Source: Comamonas sp. lk
GTDB lineage: Bacteria; Pseudomonadota; Gammaproteobacteria; Burkholderiales; Burkholderiaceae_C
Length of the DNA stretch: 64,000 nt
NCBI RefSeq assembly: GCF_900564145.1
Contig: NZ_UOOB01000001.1
Location: forward strand, 2,482,754 to 2,546,753
Reading direction: 5' to 3'
Below the pieces are notes generated by a model. The model saw nothing but the letters and a program-made list of their open reading frames with translations. It ran no database searches and had not been told where the DNA came from. Shown piece by piece: positions 9,034 to 17,817 of this stretch. Position 1 is the first letter of the stretch. Each line of letters opens with the position of its first letter. The position numbers and the translations under genes were made by a program.

Positions 9034-10542
9034 ATGCGCTTTGTCATTGCCCTGATGCGGCATGAAACCAATACCTTCTCCCCCATTGCCACGCCGCTCA
9101 CGGCCTTTAACCGTGGCTCGGATACAAATGGACCTGCGGTTGGTGAAAATGCCATCCGCTCCTGCGAGGGCACGAACAATGCTGCTGCCGCCTTTATCGA
9201 CATAGTGCGCAGGCAGGGTGACGAGTTCGTCATGCCGCTGTTGGGCAATGCCGTGCCCAGCGGGATTGTGACGGCCGAGGCCTTTGAATTCATGAGCGAG
9301 CGCATCGTGTCCGCGGTGCGTGAGGGATGCGATGCCGTGATGCTTGATCTGCATGGCGCAATGGTGGCCGAAGGCTTTCCGGACGCCGAAGGCGAGCTGC
9401 TCAGACGCATACGGGCTGTGGCACCCGAGATACCGATTGCGGTGGCGCTGGATTTTCACGCCAATTTCAGCGATGCCCTGGTGAGCAACGCAACGGCTAT
9501 TGCCGGCTATTGCACCTATCCGCACGTAGACGTCTACGAAACCGGCGTGCGTGCCGCACGCACGCTGATGGCCAAGCTGCGAGGCGAGGTGCAGCCGGTC
9601 ATCCTCAGTCGCACGCTGCCCATGCTCACCCACATGCTGCGCCAGTCCCCCAGGGAGCAGCCCATGAAGGACATCATGGACCGTGTCCTGGCCGCGGAGC
9701 TTGATGGCGAGGTGCTCAATGCTTCCGTGTTTGGCGGCTTTCCACTTTCGGACATTCCCCATGTCGGGCTGACCGTGCTGCTGGTAGCGGATGCCGGACG
9801 GCAGCAGGCGGCGCAGCAGTTGCTGGATGAGCTGACACAGATGGCCTGGGAGCGGCGCGCCGATTTTGTCTATCCCATCGAGCCGATGGCGGAGTCGGTG
9901 GCAAGCGCCAAGATGCTTGAGGGTGGGCCGATTGTTCTGGTGGATCATGGCGACAACTGCGGTGCAGGCGGGCCTACGGACCAGATGGCCGTGCTGGCGG
10001 AAGTGATGCGCCAGGGACTTGATGATGTGGTGGCCGGCCCTTTCTGCGACCCAGGTGCTGTAGCGCAAATGATAGCGGCAGGCGTAGGCCAGACCATCAG
10101 CCTGGAGGTGGGCGGCAAGACCGACATGCCTGCCATGAAGCTCAAGGGGCAACCTTTGACACTGACAGGGCGCGTGAAATGCATCACCGATGGCAACTAC
10201 CAGGTCACCGGGCCCATGTTCACCGGCGTGCATCTCAGCCTGGGGCGGACTGCGGTTCTGGATATGGGCGGCATCCTGGTCATGGTTTGCGAGAAGCCGC
10301 AGGAGCCTTTTGACACGGGGGTGTTCACCCACGCCGGGATCGATCCGGCACGCAAGAAATACATTTTGATCAAGTCACGCCAGCACTTTCGCGCCGGCTT
10401 CGGTCCCATTGCCCAGCACATCGTGCTGGTGGCAGGGCCGGGTGTGTGCAGCTCTGACTACAAGCTGTTTCCTTTCGAGAACCTGCGCCGACCCATCTAT
10501 CCGCTGGAGCTGGATACCGAGCTGGAATTCTCAGCGTCCTGA
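9034..10542 (+). CDS. M81 family metallopeptidase (MlrC-like)
   Basis: Predicted 502-residue enzyme. ATG 9034 is chosen because AAGGA lies at the right distance upstream and the protein then begins MRFVIALMRHETNTFSP, the family's normal start with a metal-binding H-E-T-N; the open frame extends further upstream but without family sequence. Other motifs are MLDLHGAMVAEG, ALDFHANFSD and VDHGDNCGAGGPTD, matching the MlrC N- and C-terminal domains. MlrC hydrolyses linear microcystin in Sphingomonas, but most homologues in Burkholderiales have unknown substrates, probably small amides or peptides. It lies in an apparent operon with a Bug-type binding protein and is divergent from a LysR regulator. 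Confidence 0.9.
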   Translation: MRFVIALMRHETNTFSPIATPLTAFNRGSDTNGPAVGENAIRSCEGTNNAAAAFIDIVRRQGDEFVMPLLGNAVPSGIVTAEAFEFMSERIVSAVREGCDAVMLDLHGAMVAEGFPDAEGELLRRIRAVAPEIPIAVALDFHANFSDALVSNATAIAGYCTYPHVDVYETGVRAARTLMAKLRGEVQPVILSRTLPMLTHMLRQSPREQPMKDIMDRVLAAELDGEVLNASVFGGFPLSDIPHVGLTVLLVADAGRQQAAQQLLDELTQMAWERRADFVYPIEPMAESVASAKMLEGGPIVLVDHGDNCGAGGPTDQMAVLAEVMRQGLDDVVAGPFCDPGAVAQMIAAGVGQTISLEVGGKTDMPAMKLKGQPLTLTGRVKCITDGNYQVTGPMFTGVHLSLGRTAVLDMGGILVMVCEKPQEPFDTGVFTHAGIDPARKKYILIKSRQHFRAGFGPIAQHIVLVAGPGVCSSDYKLFPFENLRRPIYPLELDTELEFSAS

Positions 10543-10576
10543 CATTCCCTTCATAAAAACCAATCGAGGCAAATCC

Positions 10577-11569
10577 ATGGAACGTTTTTTCTCCTTGCGC
10601 AAAGTGACTGCCATGCTGGCCGTTGCGTGTGCGGCAGTAGCCCCCGGCGTCGCTGCTGCCAGCGATACCGACAACACCCCCACGCGAATCGTCATCGGCT
10701 TTGCGCCGGGCGGCGCGCTTGATGTGCTCGCGCGCTCGATCGCGGACAAGCTGCGCGTTTCGCTGGGTGGAGTCGTTCTGGTGGAGAACAAAACGGGCGC
10801 ATCCACTCGCCTGGCCGTTGAAGCGGTCAAACGGGCGCCGCCGGATGGAAAGACAATTTTGATCTCGCCAGCGCCGCCTTTTGTTCTGTTTCCTATGACC
10901 TATACGCGCCCCGGCTACGATCCCGACAAGGATTTCATCCCCGTGGCCTATCTTGCGGACGTACCGTTGGTCGCATCCACCAGCGTCAACCAGCCGTTCA
11001 AGACCATGCCTGAATATGTCAGCTGGGTGCGCAAGCATCCGGAAACTGCCGGGTTTGGCATGGCTTCGATGGGCGGCGCCATCCATTTTGGTACTCTTGC
11101 GATGAGCAAGTCCTTGAATCTGCCCCTGACGCCAACCGCCTACCGCGGCGCGTCGATGATGGTTACCGATGTGATGGGTGGCTCGCTGCCCATAGGCATT
11201 GACGCCATTGCCAGCCAGGTAGGACTGCAAAAGTCCGGCAAGCTGCGTTTCCTGGGTGTGACCGGCACCAAGCGATCGACTTTGCTACCTGATGTTCCCA
11301 CGCTCAAGGAAGTCGGTATCCCCGGATTCGACATGGCCTCGGGATGGTACTCGGCCTTCGTACCGACTGGCACACCTGCAGCAACCGTCAGCCGTCTTGA
11401 GAAAGCCTTCATAGAGGCGGTCAAGGATCCGGCCTTGCGCGCGAAGATGGCCGTGGCTGGTATGGAAATTAACGGCTTGCCTGGCGCGGAGGCAGGCAAG
11501 ATCATCCAGACGCAGCGCGCGCAGTGGAAGCCCATAGTTGAGGCCTCAGGCTTTGTTGCCAACGACTGA
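10577..11569 (+). CDS. Bug/TctC-type periplasmic solute-binding protein
   Basis: Predicted 330-residue secreted protein. ATG 10577 gives a classic Sec signal (basic start, hydrophobic VTAMLAVACAAVAP, AAA-S cleavage near residue 29). The mature part has the Bug family pattern: PTRIVIGFAPGGALDVLAR, VVLVENKTGAS, DGKTILI, and YRGASMMVTDVMGGSLPIGID around the ligand pocket. It would bind a small carboxylate or similar metabolite in the periplasm. No TctA/TctB membrane subunits are next to it, which is usual for the many orphan Bug proteins of this order. It starts 34 bases after the M81 peptidase, so the pair likely handles the same compound. Confidence 0.9.
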   Translation: MERFFSLRKVTAMLAVACAAVAPGVAAASDTDNTPTRIVIGFAPGGALDVLARSIADKLRVSLGGVVLVENKTGASTRLAVEAVKRAPPDGKTILISPAPPFVLFPMTYTRPGYDPDKDFIPVAYLADVPLVASTSVNQPFKTMPEYVSWVRKHPETAGFGMASMGGAIHFGTLAMSKSLNLPLTPTAYRGASMMVTDVMGGSLPIGIDAIASQVGLQKSGKLRFLGVTGTKRSTLLPDVPTLKEVGIPGFDMASGWYSAFVPTGTPAATVSRLEKAFIEAVKDPALRAKMAVAGMEINGLPGAEAGKIIQTQRAQWKPIVEASGFVAND

Positions 11570-11661
11570 GGGCTGGGCCATATGCGCTGACCTGCCTTGG
11601 TCGGGCGCGGTGTGAATTCACCCCCTCCGATGCAGGTAGGCATCAAGGCAAGATCCTGATC

Positions 11662-11700
11662 GCAAGACGGCCGAGCAAGCTGCTCGGCCGTCTTGCCTTT
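11662..11700. terminator. Strong bidirectional rho-independent terminator
   Basis: A perfect 16-bp stem (arms 11662-11677 and 11681-11696) with a three-base loop AGC, followed by CTTT on the plus strand. It sits between the convergent Bug-type gene and the aminotransferase gene and can serve both. Confidence 0.75.
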
Positions 11701-11710
11701 CACTGCGGAT

Positions 11711-12859
11711 TTACAGCTTGCGCAAGCGTGCGGCCGCTTCGATCAGGGTTTCGTCCTTTTTGGCAAAGCAAAAGCGCACCACACGCTGATCGAAGCCATC
11801 GCCATAAAAGGCCGACAGCGGAATGGCGGCGACGCCTACTTCCTTGACCAGCCATTGGCAGAAGTCGGCCTCGTTCAGGTCGGATACCGACGAGATATCG
11901 GCACACAGAAAATACGTGCCCGCCGTGGGCAAGAGCTTCAGGCGTGATCCTTGCAGGCCGCTGGTGAACAGGTCACGCTTGGCTTGGTAGAAGGCGGAGA
12001 GATTGAGATAGGGCGCCGGGTCTTGCATATAGCTGGCCAGGCCAGCCTGCATGGGCGTGTTCACGGTGAACACGTTGAACTGGTGCACCTTGCGGAATTC
12101 GGCCGTGAGGGCGGCAGGCGCGGCCACGGTTCCCACTTTCCAGCCTGTGACGTGATAGGTCTTGCCAAAGCTGGAGACGATGAAGGCGCGCTCGGCCAGA
12201 CCGGCAAAGCGGGCAGTGCTCTGGTGCTGGGCACCGTCAAAGACCATGTGCTCATAGACCTCGTCGGAAATCAGCAGCACATTGGTGGGCGCAAGCAGGG
12301 TCTGCAGCTGGCGCATCTCGGCATCGGTCCAGATGGTGGCGCTGGGGTTGTGCGGGCTGTTGATGATCAGCAGCCGGGTGCGCGGCGTGATGGCTGCGGC
12401 GATTCTTGCAAAGTCCGGGCGGAAGGTGCCCGGCGTGAGTGGTACACGCACGGCCACGCCGCCTGCCAGCTCGATATTGGGCACATAGCTGTCGTAGCAG
12501 GGGTCGAGAACGATGACTTCGTCGCCCGCATGCACGGTAGCCAGGATGATGGTCAGAATGGCCTGGGTGGCGCCCGCCGTAATGGTGATTTCAGTGTTGG
12601 CGTCGTATCGGCGGGCGTGAAGTGCTTCTATTTTTGACGCGACTGCTTCACGCAAGGCCGGCCAGCCGCTCATGGGTGGGTACTGGTTGTGGCCGGCGCG
12701 CATGGCGGCGTCGACGGCATCCAGCAACTGTGGATCGCAGCCAAAGTCAGGAAAGCCCTGGCCTAGATTGACAGCTTTGTGCTCTGCAGCCATGGCCGAC
12801 ATGACGGTGAAGATCGTGGTGCCCACATGGGGCAGCTTGCTGGGAAAGGTAGGAGTCAC
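11711..12859 (-). CDS. PLP-dependent class I/II aminotransferase (YbdL/methionine aminotransferase type)
   Basis: Predicted 382-residue fold-type I aminotransferase. It starts with VGTTIFTVMSAMAAEH and NLGQGFPDF, typical of the methionine aminotransferase/kynurenine aminotransferase-like group. Later motifs are the SPHNPSA loop, the Asp/Tyr pair in LLISDEVYEHMVFD, and the PLP lysine in SSFGKTYHVTGWKVG. YbdL in E. coli prefers methionine, histidine and phenylalanine with 2-oxo acids. It is followed on the same strand, 67 bases upstream, by a CysB-type regulator, which loosely fits a role in sulphur amino-acid metabolism. Exact substrate is inferred. Confidence 0.88.
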   Translation of the reverse strand: MTPTFPSKLPHVGTTIFTVMSAMAAEHKAVNLGQGFPDFGCDPQLLDAVDAAMRAGHNQYPPMSGWPALREAVASKIEALHARRYDANTEITITAGATQAILTIILATVHAGDEVIVLDPCYDSYVPNIELAGGVAVRVPLTPGTFRPDFARIAAAITPRTRLLIINSPHNPSATIWTDAEMRQLQTLLAPTNVLLISDEVYEHMVFDGAQHQSTARFAGLAERAFIVSSFGKTYHVTGWKVGTVAAPAALTAEFRKVHQFNVFTVNTPMQAGLASYMQDPAPYLNLSAFYQAKRDLFTSGLQGSRLKLLPTAGTYFLCADISSVSDLNEADFCQWLVKEVGVAAIPLSAFYGDGFDQRVVRFCFAKKDETLIEAAARLRKL

Positions 12860-12926
12860 GGCAGTTCTGCAAAACTGGCCTGCGTGCAGCTCGCCGCAGA
12901 CCTGACAAACATTCTGGAGGAGGGGT

Positions 12927-13868
12927 TTACAGCCCGAAATCGTCCACGCTGCCGCTCATGGCGCGGATGATGAGGTCGCGCGAGAGGCGGTCGCTCAGCA
13001 GCTCGGCAAATTTGTAGACGAAGTTGCGCAAGTATGCGCCGCGCTTGATGGCTACGCGCGCCACGCTGGAGCCAAACAAATGGCCCACGGGACGAACCAC
13101 CAGGTCATTGGTAGGCTCGTCACGCATGGCCATCTCGGCCACGATGCCAATGCCCAGACCCAGGCGCACATAGGTCTTGATCACGTCGGCATCAATCGCT
13201 TCCAGCACAATGTGCGGCTGCAGCCGACGCATTTCAAAAGCGTGGTCGATCTTGCTGCGGCCGGTGAAGGAGCGGTGATAAGTGATCAGGGCTTCGTGGG
13301 CGATGTCGTCCAGCGTGATGCGCTCTTTTTGCGCCAGCGGATGGCCTGTGGGCAAAACCAGCACGTGCTGCCATTCATAGCAGGGCAGGGTGACCAGGTC
13401 GGGGTAATCTGCCAGTGATTCGGTGGCCATGCCGATTTCGGCAACTTCGTCTATCACCATGCGTGCCACTTCGGCGGGCGTGGCCTGGTGCAGACTGATG
13501 GTGACCTTGGGGTACATCTCGCGCAAGCGAGCCACGGCAGGAGGCAGCACATAGCGCGCCTGGGTGTGCGTGGTAGCGATGCTGAGTGTGCCGCTGTCCT
13601 GGGCGCTGTACTGCTCGCCAATGCGCTTCAAGTTGCCTACTTCGCGCATGATGAGCTCTATGCTTTTGAGCACTTCCTGCCCGGGCTCGGTAATGCGCTT
13701 GAGGCGCTTGCCATGGCGGGCAAAGATATCGATGCCCAGTTCTTCTTCCAGCTCGATGATGGCCTTGGAGACCCCGGGCTGGGACGTATGCAAGGCCTTG
13801 GCAGCCTCGGTGAGGTTGAGGTTGCGGCGCGCGGCCTCTTGAACAAAGCGAAATTGGTGCAGATTCAT
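12927..13868 (-). CDS. cysB: CysB-family LysR-type regulator of sulphur assimilation
   Basis: Predicted 313-residue protein that begins MNLHQFRFVQEAARRNLNLT, and the helix-turn-helix region continues with LHTSQPGVSKAIIELEEELG, the CysB/Cbl signature. The effector domain includes ATTHTQARYVLPPAV and the LGIGIVAEMAM segment of CysB proteins, which sense O-acetylserine/N-acetylserine or sulphate derivatives. The length is close to the usual 315-325. It likely activates sulphate uptake and reduction genes elsewhere. Cbl-like or Burkholderia SsuR-like function is possible, since these are hard to separate by eye. Confidence 0.88.
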   Translation of the reverse strand: MNLHQFRFVQEAARRNLNLTEAAKALHTSQPGVSKAIIELEEELGIDIFARHGKRLKRITEPGQEVLKSIELIMREVGNLKRIGEQYSAQDSGTLSIATTHTQARYVLPPAVARLREMYPKVTISLHQATPAEVARMVIDEVAEIGMATESLADYPDLVTLPCYEWQHVLVLPTGHPLAQKERITLDDIAHEALITYHRSFTGRSKIDHAFEMRRLQPHIVLEAIDADVIKTYVRLGLGIGIVAEMAMRDEPTNDLVVRPVGHLFGSSVARVAIKRGAYLRNFVYKFAELLSDRLSRDLIIRAMSGSVDDFGL

Positions 13869-14008
13869 GGCGGCACAGACTAAAAGCTGGCGTCATTATG
13901 CTTCAAATATCTAAAGAATCTTCTTTTTATTTCAAATCTGCGTATTCATGTTGCGTTGCTCCGGCCCGCAGACCCACACATTCAGCGCAGGCGCGAACAG
14001 GAACCGGT

Positions 14009-16996
14009 TCAGGTGCTGGTGATGTACATGGCCACGTCAACCTCGTCCATCTGTTCAGGCAAGAGAAAGCGCTCTGCATAGCGCCTGTAGACACCTGAGG
14101 TCAGGAACAGATCGAACAGCACTGGGTCAATATGCCTGTCCTTCTTGAAAAAAGACAGGATCTTGATGGCCTCCGACAGCGTTTTTGCCTTCTTGTAAGG
14201 GCGGTCGCTGGCCGTCAAAGCTTCGAAGATATCGGCGATGGCCATGATCCGCGATGGAACGGAGAGATCCTTGTCCAGAAGCTTGCGAGGGTAACCTGTT
14301 CCGCTCAGGGTTTCGTGGTGCGTGCTTGCGTACTCAGGCACCCGCTTCAGGTGCTTGGGAAAAGGCATGTTGTCCAGCATGACGATGGTCTGGATGATGT
14401 GCTCGTTGATCTTGAAGCGCTCCTCTTCCGTCAAGGTGCCGCGCGAGATGCTCAGGTTGTAGACCTCACCTTGGTTGTAAAGGTGTTGCGGTACCTTGAC
14501 CTGAAAGCCGTATTTGGCGTCCGGGGTGCTTTCGGCCGTACGCGGGACAATATGATGGGGCTTGTCAGCGAGCAAGCGCTCTTGGGCCGGCAACGTGGGG
14601 GCTGGCTGGCTGGTCAGGCGATTTTCTTCCTCCTGCGACAGGCCGAGGCGGTCGTCGAAATGCCGCATCCAAGTCATGCTTCCGATGGCCGCGATGCGCT
14701 CTACGCGTTCCGGGGCCATGAACTCCCCACCTACATTGGATTGCGCGACGAAGGCATAGTCTGCAAGCAACTGCGTTTGCTTTTGCTGGAAGATTGCATC
14801 GGCCTGACTGGGGGGGACACCGCGCTCCCAGATGGATTCCAAGCGCTCGATCATGGCATCGCGCAACAGCACTTCGAAGCGTGTTCGAATTTCGTGAATA
14901 CGGTTGTAGATGGTTTCCAGTTTGGTGGCCTTGTCCACCACATACTCTGGCGTGGTCACCTTGCCGCAGTCATGCAGCCAGGCGCCGATGCGGAACTCCT
15001 GCCACTCGTCTTCGTTGCGGAAGCTGAAGTCTGCCAGGGGGCCGTCATTGACCTTGCTTGCTTCCTCGGCCAGCATCACGGCCAGCTCGGGTACCCGCTC
15101 GCAATGTCCGCCGGTGTAGGCACTCTTGGCATCGATAGCGCCGGCGATGATCTTGATCATCGAGTCCATCAGCTCTTTCTGAGCCTGGATGAGCTGCTGG
15201 TTCTCGATGATGATCGCCGCCTCCGCAGCCAGGGCCTCGGCATACTTCACGGTGTCGCTGTCGAAGCGGCTGAGCCGACCCGTTTTAGGATCCAGCGCGT
15301 TCCTCAACAGGATGACCCCCAGCACCTCTCCCTCATGTGCGCTGAGCGGCAGCGTCAGGAGCGAGCGGATGTCATGACCGGAAATTTCTGCAAGCTTCAA
15401 TGCCTCCGTGAAGTCGAAGCGCTTGTCCGATGCAACATCGTCCACGACGACGGTCTTACCGCTCCATACGGCATCCGCGCTGGCGGAGTGATGGCAGGAC
15501 TCTCCCGTGCTGGCGTCGCGCAAGTTCAATTCCAGCTCGGGCATCGGTATGTCGTCGGTGAGCATGGTGAGCCGCAGCGTCTGATGATCGGTTTTCAGGA
15601 ACAAAGCGGCGGACTGACAGTGCGCAATGTCGCGTGCGCCAAGCAACACATTCTTGAGTAGCGTGTTCTTGTCCTTCTCCCTGCCCAGCAGAATGCCTAT
15701 GTCCACCAGGCGGGTGAGCTTTTGAGTCGCAGCCTCCAGGGCCTCGGTGCGTTCCTTCAATGAGTCGTGCATGACTTCCTGTGCCCTGCTAAGAACATGC
15801 ACTTCGTAAAGCCGCGAGGGCACTGGTTCGGGCTTGGTCGAGAAGTCCAGTTGTCGAATGCGCTCTGATTGGCGCGTCAGGGCGGTCAGTGAGCGCGTTA
15901 CGCCGCGTGTGCCCAGGTAGGCGATTGGGATCAACAACACGATGGCCGCTAATGCGGCCCACAACACGTTCTGCTGGGTCTTGAGAACAATTCCAGTGAA
16001 ATCGCTCAGGGGCGCGATGACATAGATGCGGTAATTTGCTCCCTGCACAGACGTCATGCGGCGCGATGTTAGCATGAAGTTCTCGCCCGCCAGCTCTATG
16101 GTTTCAGCGAGCAAGTCCTTGGATGGACGGCCCAGGTCTGCAACGGCCTTGAGGTATTTGTTGTCCAGGTCCCGCAGGGAGACGATTTGGCCCGGCGGGA
16201 GGTCGCCATACAGCGCACCTCCCTTGCGCTTGGCCAGCACGCGAAGCTCTTCATCGGTGACCAGTACCGTGGCATGGGGGCTGAGTTTCAAGCGATTGAG
16301 GATGTCGTTGAACGCTGTCAACGTGATGTCGCTGCCGAACACCGCAGTGCCGTTGGGCGTGGGGGCCGAAAATGTCAAACCGTGAGATGCTGTTTCCACA
16401 AAAATATAGGGCGCGCTGACTTGTACCGTCTTCGCGTTTTTGGCCTGGGTATACCAGACCCGTTGGCTGGGCCGGTAAGTCGTGGGTGTGGTGCGCTCTC
16501 CCAACACCTGGCCGTCTTGGTCCCGGAATGACCAGTTTTCCGTGCGCAGATTGGCTCGAATGGTTCGATACGCTTCGAAGGTGCCGGGCGGGGCATACAG
16601 GTCGGCTTCTATTGCCGGGTTGGACCGTACGGCAATCACCTGAAGAAAATCGTCATTCGGAAAGCCGAAATAGGCTGAGAAGCGGATGGGCATGGTTTGC
16701 AATGCCCGTGAAACCGTGGGTAAGAGATTTTCAGCATCCTCAAAGGCGGTGTCGGTATTGGGCAAACCCACATCGCTGGTTGACATGATCTCCACGAAGC
16801 GCTTTTCCGTCTGCAGTGACTCTTCCAGTTGGAGGAATACCTTGTCTGCGATCAAATTGAACTTCTCTTCTGCGCTGCTGACGGCCAAGCCTTGGAATTG
16901 CCCGAATACCAGCGCCATGAAGACAGCAGTCAGGAGCAGGATCAGAAGAGTGCTGGCCGAAACAATCCAGTGCTGAAATTTGATGCGCATTGGCAT
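14009..16996 (-). CDS. Membrane-bound sensor HD-GYP phosphodiesterase (periplasmic sensor, GAF, HD-GYP)
   Basis: Predicted ~995-residue protein. An N-terminal helix (about residues 10-30), a roughly 310-residue periplasmic sensor of double-CACHE appearance, and a second helix (LWAALAAIVLLIPIAYLG) lead into a HAMP-like linker, a GAF domain (about residues 425-595) and a C-terminal HD-GYP region. The HD pair is in LHDCGKVTTPEY, the later HHETLSGTGYP carries the GYP motif, and IADIFEALTASDRPYK is typical of active enzymes degrading cyclic di-GMP. About 170 residues are inserted between HDCGK and the LTEEERFKINEH helix, longer than in classical HD-GYP domains. ATG 16996 is chosen; GTG 17008 and ATG 16990 are alternatives. 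It probably adjusts cyclic di-GMP in response to an extracellular ligand. Confidence 0.88.
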   Translation of the reverse strand: MPMRIKFQHWIVSASTLLILLLTAVFMALVFGQFQGLAVSSAEEKFNLIADKVFLQLEESLQTEKRFVEIMSTSDVGLPNTDTAFEDAENLLPTVSRALQTMPIRFSAYFGFPNDDFLQVIAVRSNPAIEADLYAPPGTFEAYRTIRANLRTENWSFRDQDGQVLGERTTPTTYRPSQRVWYTQAKNAKTVQVSAPYIFVETASHGLTFSAPTPNGTAVFGSDITLTAFNDILNRLKLSPHATVLVTDEELRVLAKRKGGALYGDLPPGQIVSLRDLDNKYLKAVADLGRPSKDLLAETIELAGENFMLTSRRMTSVQGANYRIYVIAPLSDFTGIVLKTQQNVLWAALAAIVLLIPIAYLGTRGVTRSLTALTRQSERIRQLDFSTKPEPVPSRLYEVHVLSRAQEVMHDSLKERTEALEAATQKLTRLVDIGILLGREKDKNTLLKNVLLGARDIAHCQSAALFLKTDHQTLRLTMLTDDIPMPELELNLRDASTGESCHHSASADAVWSGKTVVVDDVASDKRFDFTEALKLAEISGHDIRSLLTLPLSAHEGEVLGVILLRNALDPKTGRLSRFDSDTVKYAEALAAEAAIIIENQQLIQAQKELMDSMIKIIAGAIDAKSAYTGGHCERVPELAVMLAEEASKVNDGPLADFSFRNEDEWQEFRIGAWLHDCGKVTTPEYVVDKATKLETIYNRIHEIRTRFEVLLRDAMIERLESIWERGVPPSQADAIFQQKQTQLLADYAFVAQSNVGGEFMAPERVERIAAIGSMTWMRHFDDRLGLSQEEENRLTSQPAPTLPAQERLLADKPHHIVPRTAESTPDAKYGFQVKVPQHLYNQGEVYNLSISRGTLTEEERFKINEHIIQTIVMLDNMPFPKHLKRVPEYASTHHETLSGTGYPRKLLDKDLSVPSRIMAIADIFEALTASDRPYKKAKTLSEAIKILSFFKKDRHIDPVLFDLFLTSGVYRRYAERFLLPEQMDEVDVAMYITST

Positions 16997-17379
16997 TGGA
17001 GATCTCACATGGTTTTGTGGATGAATGGCTGGGCAGGTCCGATACGTGTTGTTGCCAAGCTCGTTCCGGGCGGCTGGATTTGTGGCTTTTTTCGGTGAGG
17101 CTGGTGCTGTAGAAGGGCAGTGTCGTGTGCGTCAATGCCGGTCTCGTGCAGAGCGCCATGACCCATGATAGTCCCGCAGCTACGGTAAAGATCGACACAG
17201 CATGGCGGTCTTTGTGCAGATAATCCCTAATCGATTTTAGAGATTAAATAGATTTAAGCTATTTTTTCGAGTTCGATGAAGCAAAGCGCCCTGCAAAAAG
17301 TGATGCCCGAGCGACAAGCCAGCTTTGATCGCTCAGCAGAATTTTTTGGGCGAGGATTCAATACCCTCTGCGCTAAGCG
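16997..17379. other. Non-coding gap between the HD-GYP and CbiX-like genes
   Basis: No convincing gene on either strand. Bases 17220-17275 are strikingly A/T-rich and hold short dyads (AATAG/CTATT at 17247-17263; TAATC/GATTA). This may hold the HD-GYP promoter or the end of the lptF-lptG-CbiX transcript; no clear terminator hairpin was found. Confidence 0.5.
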
Positions 17380-17814
17380 TTATCTGGCGCTGTCTGCAGT
17401 TGGCCGGGCACCGATGGCTTTGAGTGCCATATCGGCCAGCAAGGCCGTTATGCGAGGGTCTTCTCCGGCAGCGGTCAGCACTTCAAAGCGGCAGTGAGGG
17501 TGCTGCTGGCGCAGAACCTCAATCAGGCGCGGAATGTCTTCGCGCGCATGCTTGCCTGTGCCCAGAAATAGCGGCAGCACGGTGAAATAGTTGACGCCTT
17601 GGCTCAGTAGTTCGGCAGCGGCCGATGGCAGATCCGGAGCGCAGGCGTCCAGATAGGCGCACAGGCAAGGCAGCTGGGGCTGCTGCTCGGCCACGGCTTG
17701 CTGTACGGCCTCAATTGGCTGACGCCACAGAGCATCGCGCGAGCCGTGGGCCAGAAGGATCAGCCCGGGTTTGGTGGCCGGGCTTGTTTGAGGGAAATGG
17801 CTTGAGTTTTCCAT
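17380..17814 (-). CDS. CbiX/SirB-like sirohydrochlorin chelatase family protein
   Basis: Predicted 144-residue single-domain protein with the chelatase signature GLILLAHGSRDALWRQPIE near the start, where the His is the metal ligand, and VLPLFLGTGKHAREDIP later with a second histidine. The short single-domain form matches CbiXS/SirB proteins that insert cobalt or iron into sirohydrochlorin. Siroheme is needed for sulphite reductase, which fits the CysB-type gene nearby, and cobalamin is used by the class II ribonucleotide reductase at the right edge. It lies three bases downstream of lptG on the same strand. Metal specificity cannot be told from sequence. Confidence 0.8.
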   Translation of the reverse strand: MENSSHFPQTSPATKPGLILLAHGSRDALWRQPIEAVQQAVAEQQPQLPCLCAYLDACAPDLPSAAAELLSQGVNYFTVLPLFLGTGKHAREDIPRLIEVLRQQHPHCRFEVLTAAGEDPRITALLADMALKAIGARPTADSAR

Positions 17815-17817
17815 CGA

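Noticed and set aside
8938..10332. 464-codon minus-strand open frame opposite the M81 gene
   Set aside because: Shadow of the M81 peptidase; no ribosome site or family match.
14132..15661. 509-codon plus-strand open frame opposite the HD-GYP gene
   Set aside because: Antisense shadow of a well-supported domain-containing gene; no family sequence or start signal.
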